Source of the DNA: B2-G16 sp964528085
GTDB taxonomy: Bacteria; Bipolaricaulota; Bipolaricaulia; UBA7950; UBA9294
DNA: 6,089 bases
Assembly: GCA_964528085.1 (NCBI GenBank)
Contig: CAZGRE010000058.1
Coordinates: 1 to 6,089, forward strand
Direction: 5' to 3'
The notes below the pieces were generated by a model. It had not been told where the DNA came from and did not search any database. It worked only from the letters and a program-made list of their open reading frames with translations. The position numbers were made by a program, and so were the translations under genes. This document shows positions 5,168 through 6,089 of this stretch, piece after piece. Position 1 is the first letter of the stretch. Each line of letters starts with the position of its first letter.

Positions 5168-5869
5168 ATGAAGAACAAGAAAACCCTGTTTGTCGCATCG
5201 CTGTTCGTCGGGCTTATTGCGGTTTGTGCGAGCGCTCAGTTCGCGGGTGGGGGTGGTTTCTCCGCTACGGCCGTCCTCTGGTTTTACGGGGAGGAGGTGA
5301 CGGCTGCTTTCACCGGTGAGCTTTCCGTATCCGGGAGCGTCACCGTCGCCGGGGAGGCGATCCCGTTCACTGCGGACGGGAGCCTTCATGGATCCGCGGA
5401 AGGGGATACGGCGACCCTGACCGGGGTCGGGTGGGGGATCTTCACCGGGAGAGGGAGGACCTCAACCGGCGAGGAGGTCAAACTCTACGGCGGGTTGGCC
5501 GCGGATACCGATGACGTATCCATCTCCAGCGAGGGATCCGCGGCCGGTAGTGCGCTATTCATCGCCCTGATCATCGTCGGGGATGAGAGGCTGATGGCGC
5601 GGGGAATAGCGAGTGCCGGTGCGATAGGCTCATTCGTCCCGCCGGAGGATCCCTATACCATGGAGCTTTCAGGGACGGGGAGCATCAGCTTCCAGGCGGC
5701 TACGACCGTCCCTCTCGATGGTCGATCGATCAAGCGAGAGGAGCTTCCTTGGAGCTTGAGCGGCTGGCCGAGCGATCTTATGGCCGAGCTTCTCTCCTTG
5801 CTCGGGATCGGTGATCCCGAGCAAGGAGAGAAAGGGGACGGCCCCGACTGGGTCGATCAGGGGTTCTGA
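5168..5869 (+). CDS. Secreted protein of unknown function, 233 residues
   Basis: A classical signal peptide is visible: MKNKK, a hydrophobic core (TLFVASLFVGLIAVC) and the cleavage site ASA before Gln24. Cys20 is not in a proper lipobox because valine precedes it. The mature part is rich in Gly, Ser, Thr and Ala with alternating patterns (GELSVSGSVTVAGEAIPFTA and similar), which suggests an all-beta fold. A short hydrophobic segment (SALFIALIIVG, about 128-138) and an acidic tail ending DGPDWVDQGF are also seen. I recognise no family. The start is the only one that includes the signal peptide; the ribosome site (GAGAG just before the ATG) is weak. The 3' end carries a perfect inverted repeat and overlaps the converging peptidase gene by 13 bp. 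Confidence 0.8.
   Translation: MKNKKTLFVASLFVGLIAVCASAQFAGGGGFSATAVLWFYGEEVTAAFTGELSVSGSVTVAGEAIPFTADGSLHGSAEGDTATLTGVGWGIFTGRGRTSTGEEVKLYGGLAADTDDVSISSEGSAAGSALFIALIIVGDERLMARGIASAGAIGSFVPPEDPYTMELSGTGSISFQAATTVPLDGRSIKREELPWSLSGWPSDLMAELLSLLGIGDPEQGEKGDGPDWVDQGF
5790..5832. repeat. Perfect inverted repeat, 20-nt arms with a 3-nt spacer
   Basis: The arm 5790-5809 (TTCTCTCC...CGGGATC) is the exact reverse complement of 5813-5832, separated only by GGT. It would form a very stable hairpin in RNA from either strand. It lies within codons about 208-222 of the secreted-protein gene and 24 bases past the stop of the peptidase gene on the minus strand. No T-tract follows on either side, so it is not a standard intrinsic terminator, although its position fits a 3'-end structure for the peptidase message. 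Confidence 0.9.
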
Positions 5870-6089
5870 GCGGCCTTTCCTGCAAACCGGAGAGCGCGCC
5901 TCACCCGCTTTATCCCTGCCGGGTGGTCGTAGAACAGGAATTCGACGATCGGATGCGGTGCGGCGTAGCGGAGGTTCTGATCGCAGAGCTTCACATCGAC
6001 CCTCGCCTGCGCCTCCGGCTTGTGGGCAAGCTCGAGGGCGTACTCATCGGCGGCGCCTTCGAATCCCCTTGAGATCGTGTTGAATACCG
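5857..6089 (-). CDS. M48 (Ste24-like) zinc metallopeptidase, C-terminal fragment
   Basis: The last 76 residues are visible; the rest lies beyond the right edge. SRGFEGAADEYALELAHKPE matches the conserved 'SR--E--AD-YAL-L' segment of M48 peptidases, in which the glutamate (residue 10 of the fragment) is the third zinc ligand. The following NLRYAAPHPIVEFLFYDHPA and GIKRV match the family's 'NL---PHP--E---Y-HP-L-RI' C-terminal region, which is most typical of Ste24/CAAX-protease-like members. Those are membrane metalloproteases; their bacterial relatives act in membrane protein quality control or peptide processing. The HExxH motif and the membrane segments are outside the window. The stop at 5859-5857 lies inside the converging secreted-protein gene, and a strong hairpin (5790-5832) follows it closely. 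Confidence 0.85.
   Translation of the reverse strand, partial: VFNTISRGFEGAADEYALELAHKPEAQARVDVKLCDQNLRYAAPHPIVEFLFYDHPAGIKRVRRALRFAGKAAQNP

Overview
The window looks like a piece of a bacterial chromosome of moderately high GC content. The intact genes favour G/C third positions, use AGG for arginine, and often have clear Shine-Dalgarno sites. The organism cannot be fixed from the sequence. The two glycine-rich exported proteins match nothing I recognise and would fit a poorly characterised lineage (a Bipolaricaulota-like bacterium is only a guess).

Left third (1-2034) is a mobile-element graveyard. It starts with the N-terminus of an IS256-family transposase on the minus strand, with its probable terminal repeat. 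That end abuts a 31-codon transposase C-terminus on the plus strand, probably IS110-like. Tail to tail with it lies a broken IS110-family transposase on the minus strand (360-658, one stop and one frameshift). A stretch with no identifiable gene (about 665-1117) holds tandem 16-nt palindromes, a spaced direct repeat and conserved-looking minus-strand reading frames. Then comes an intact REP-associated-type HUH (Y1) transposase with a C-terminal helix-turn-helix. It sits between inverted terminal repeats (1120-2034), and its promoter appears to be built into the left repeat and to give a leaderless message.

Middle (2035-4325): a good sigma70-like promoter and a strong ribosome site precede a 503-residue lipoprotein of unknown function. 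Downstream lies a second, diverged and internally deleted copy of the same Y1 element (3857-4175). It keeps both ends and three pieces of the transposase, so it is MITE-like.

Right third (4326-6089): a HAD-superfamily hydrolase with unusual motifs I and II is followed by a small secreted protein of unknown function. That gene converges on the C-terminus of an M48 (Ste24-like) zinc peptidase on the minus strand and overlaps it by 13 bp. A perfect inverted repeat (20-nt arms, 3-nt spacer) lies inside the end of the secreted-protein gene, just past the peptidase stop.

The host genes do not form one pathway. The lipoprotein, the HAD protein and the secreted protein are each separated by 150 bp or more of non-coding or mobile DNA and look like single-gene units. 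Gene-poor gaps: 2035-2243 holds the lipoprotein promoter; 3756-3856 has no convincing terminator; 4176-4325 and 5016-5167 show nothing definite beyond one short hairpin. I see no CRISPR array, tRNA, rRNA or recognisable defence system.
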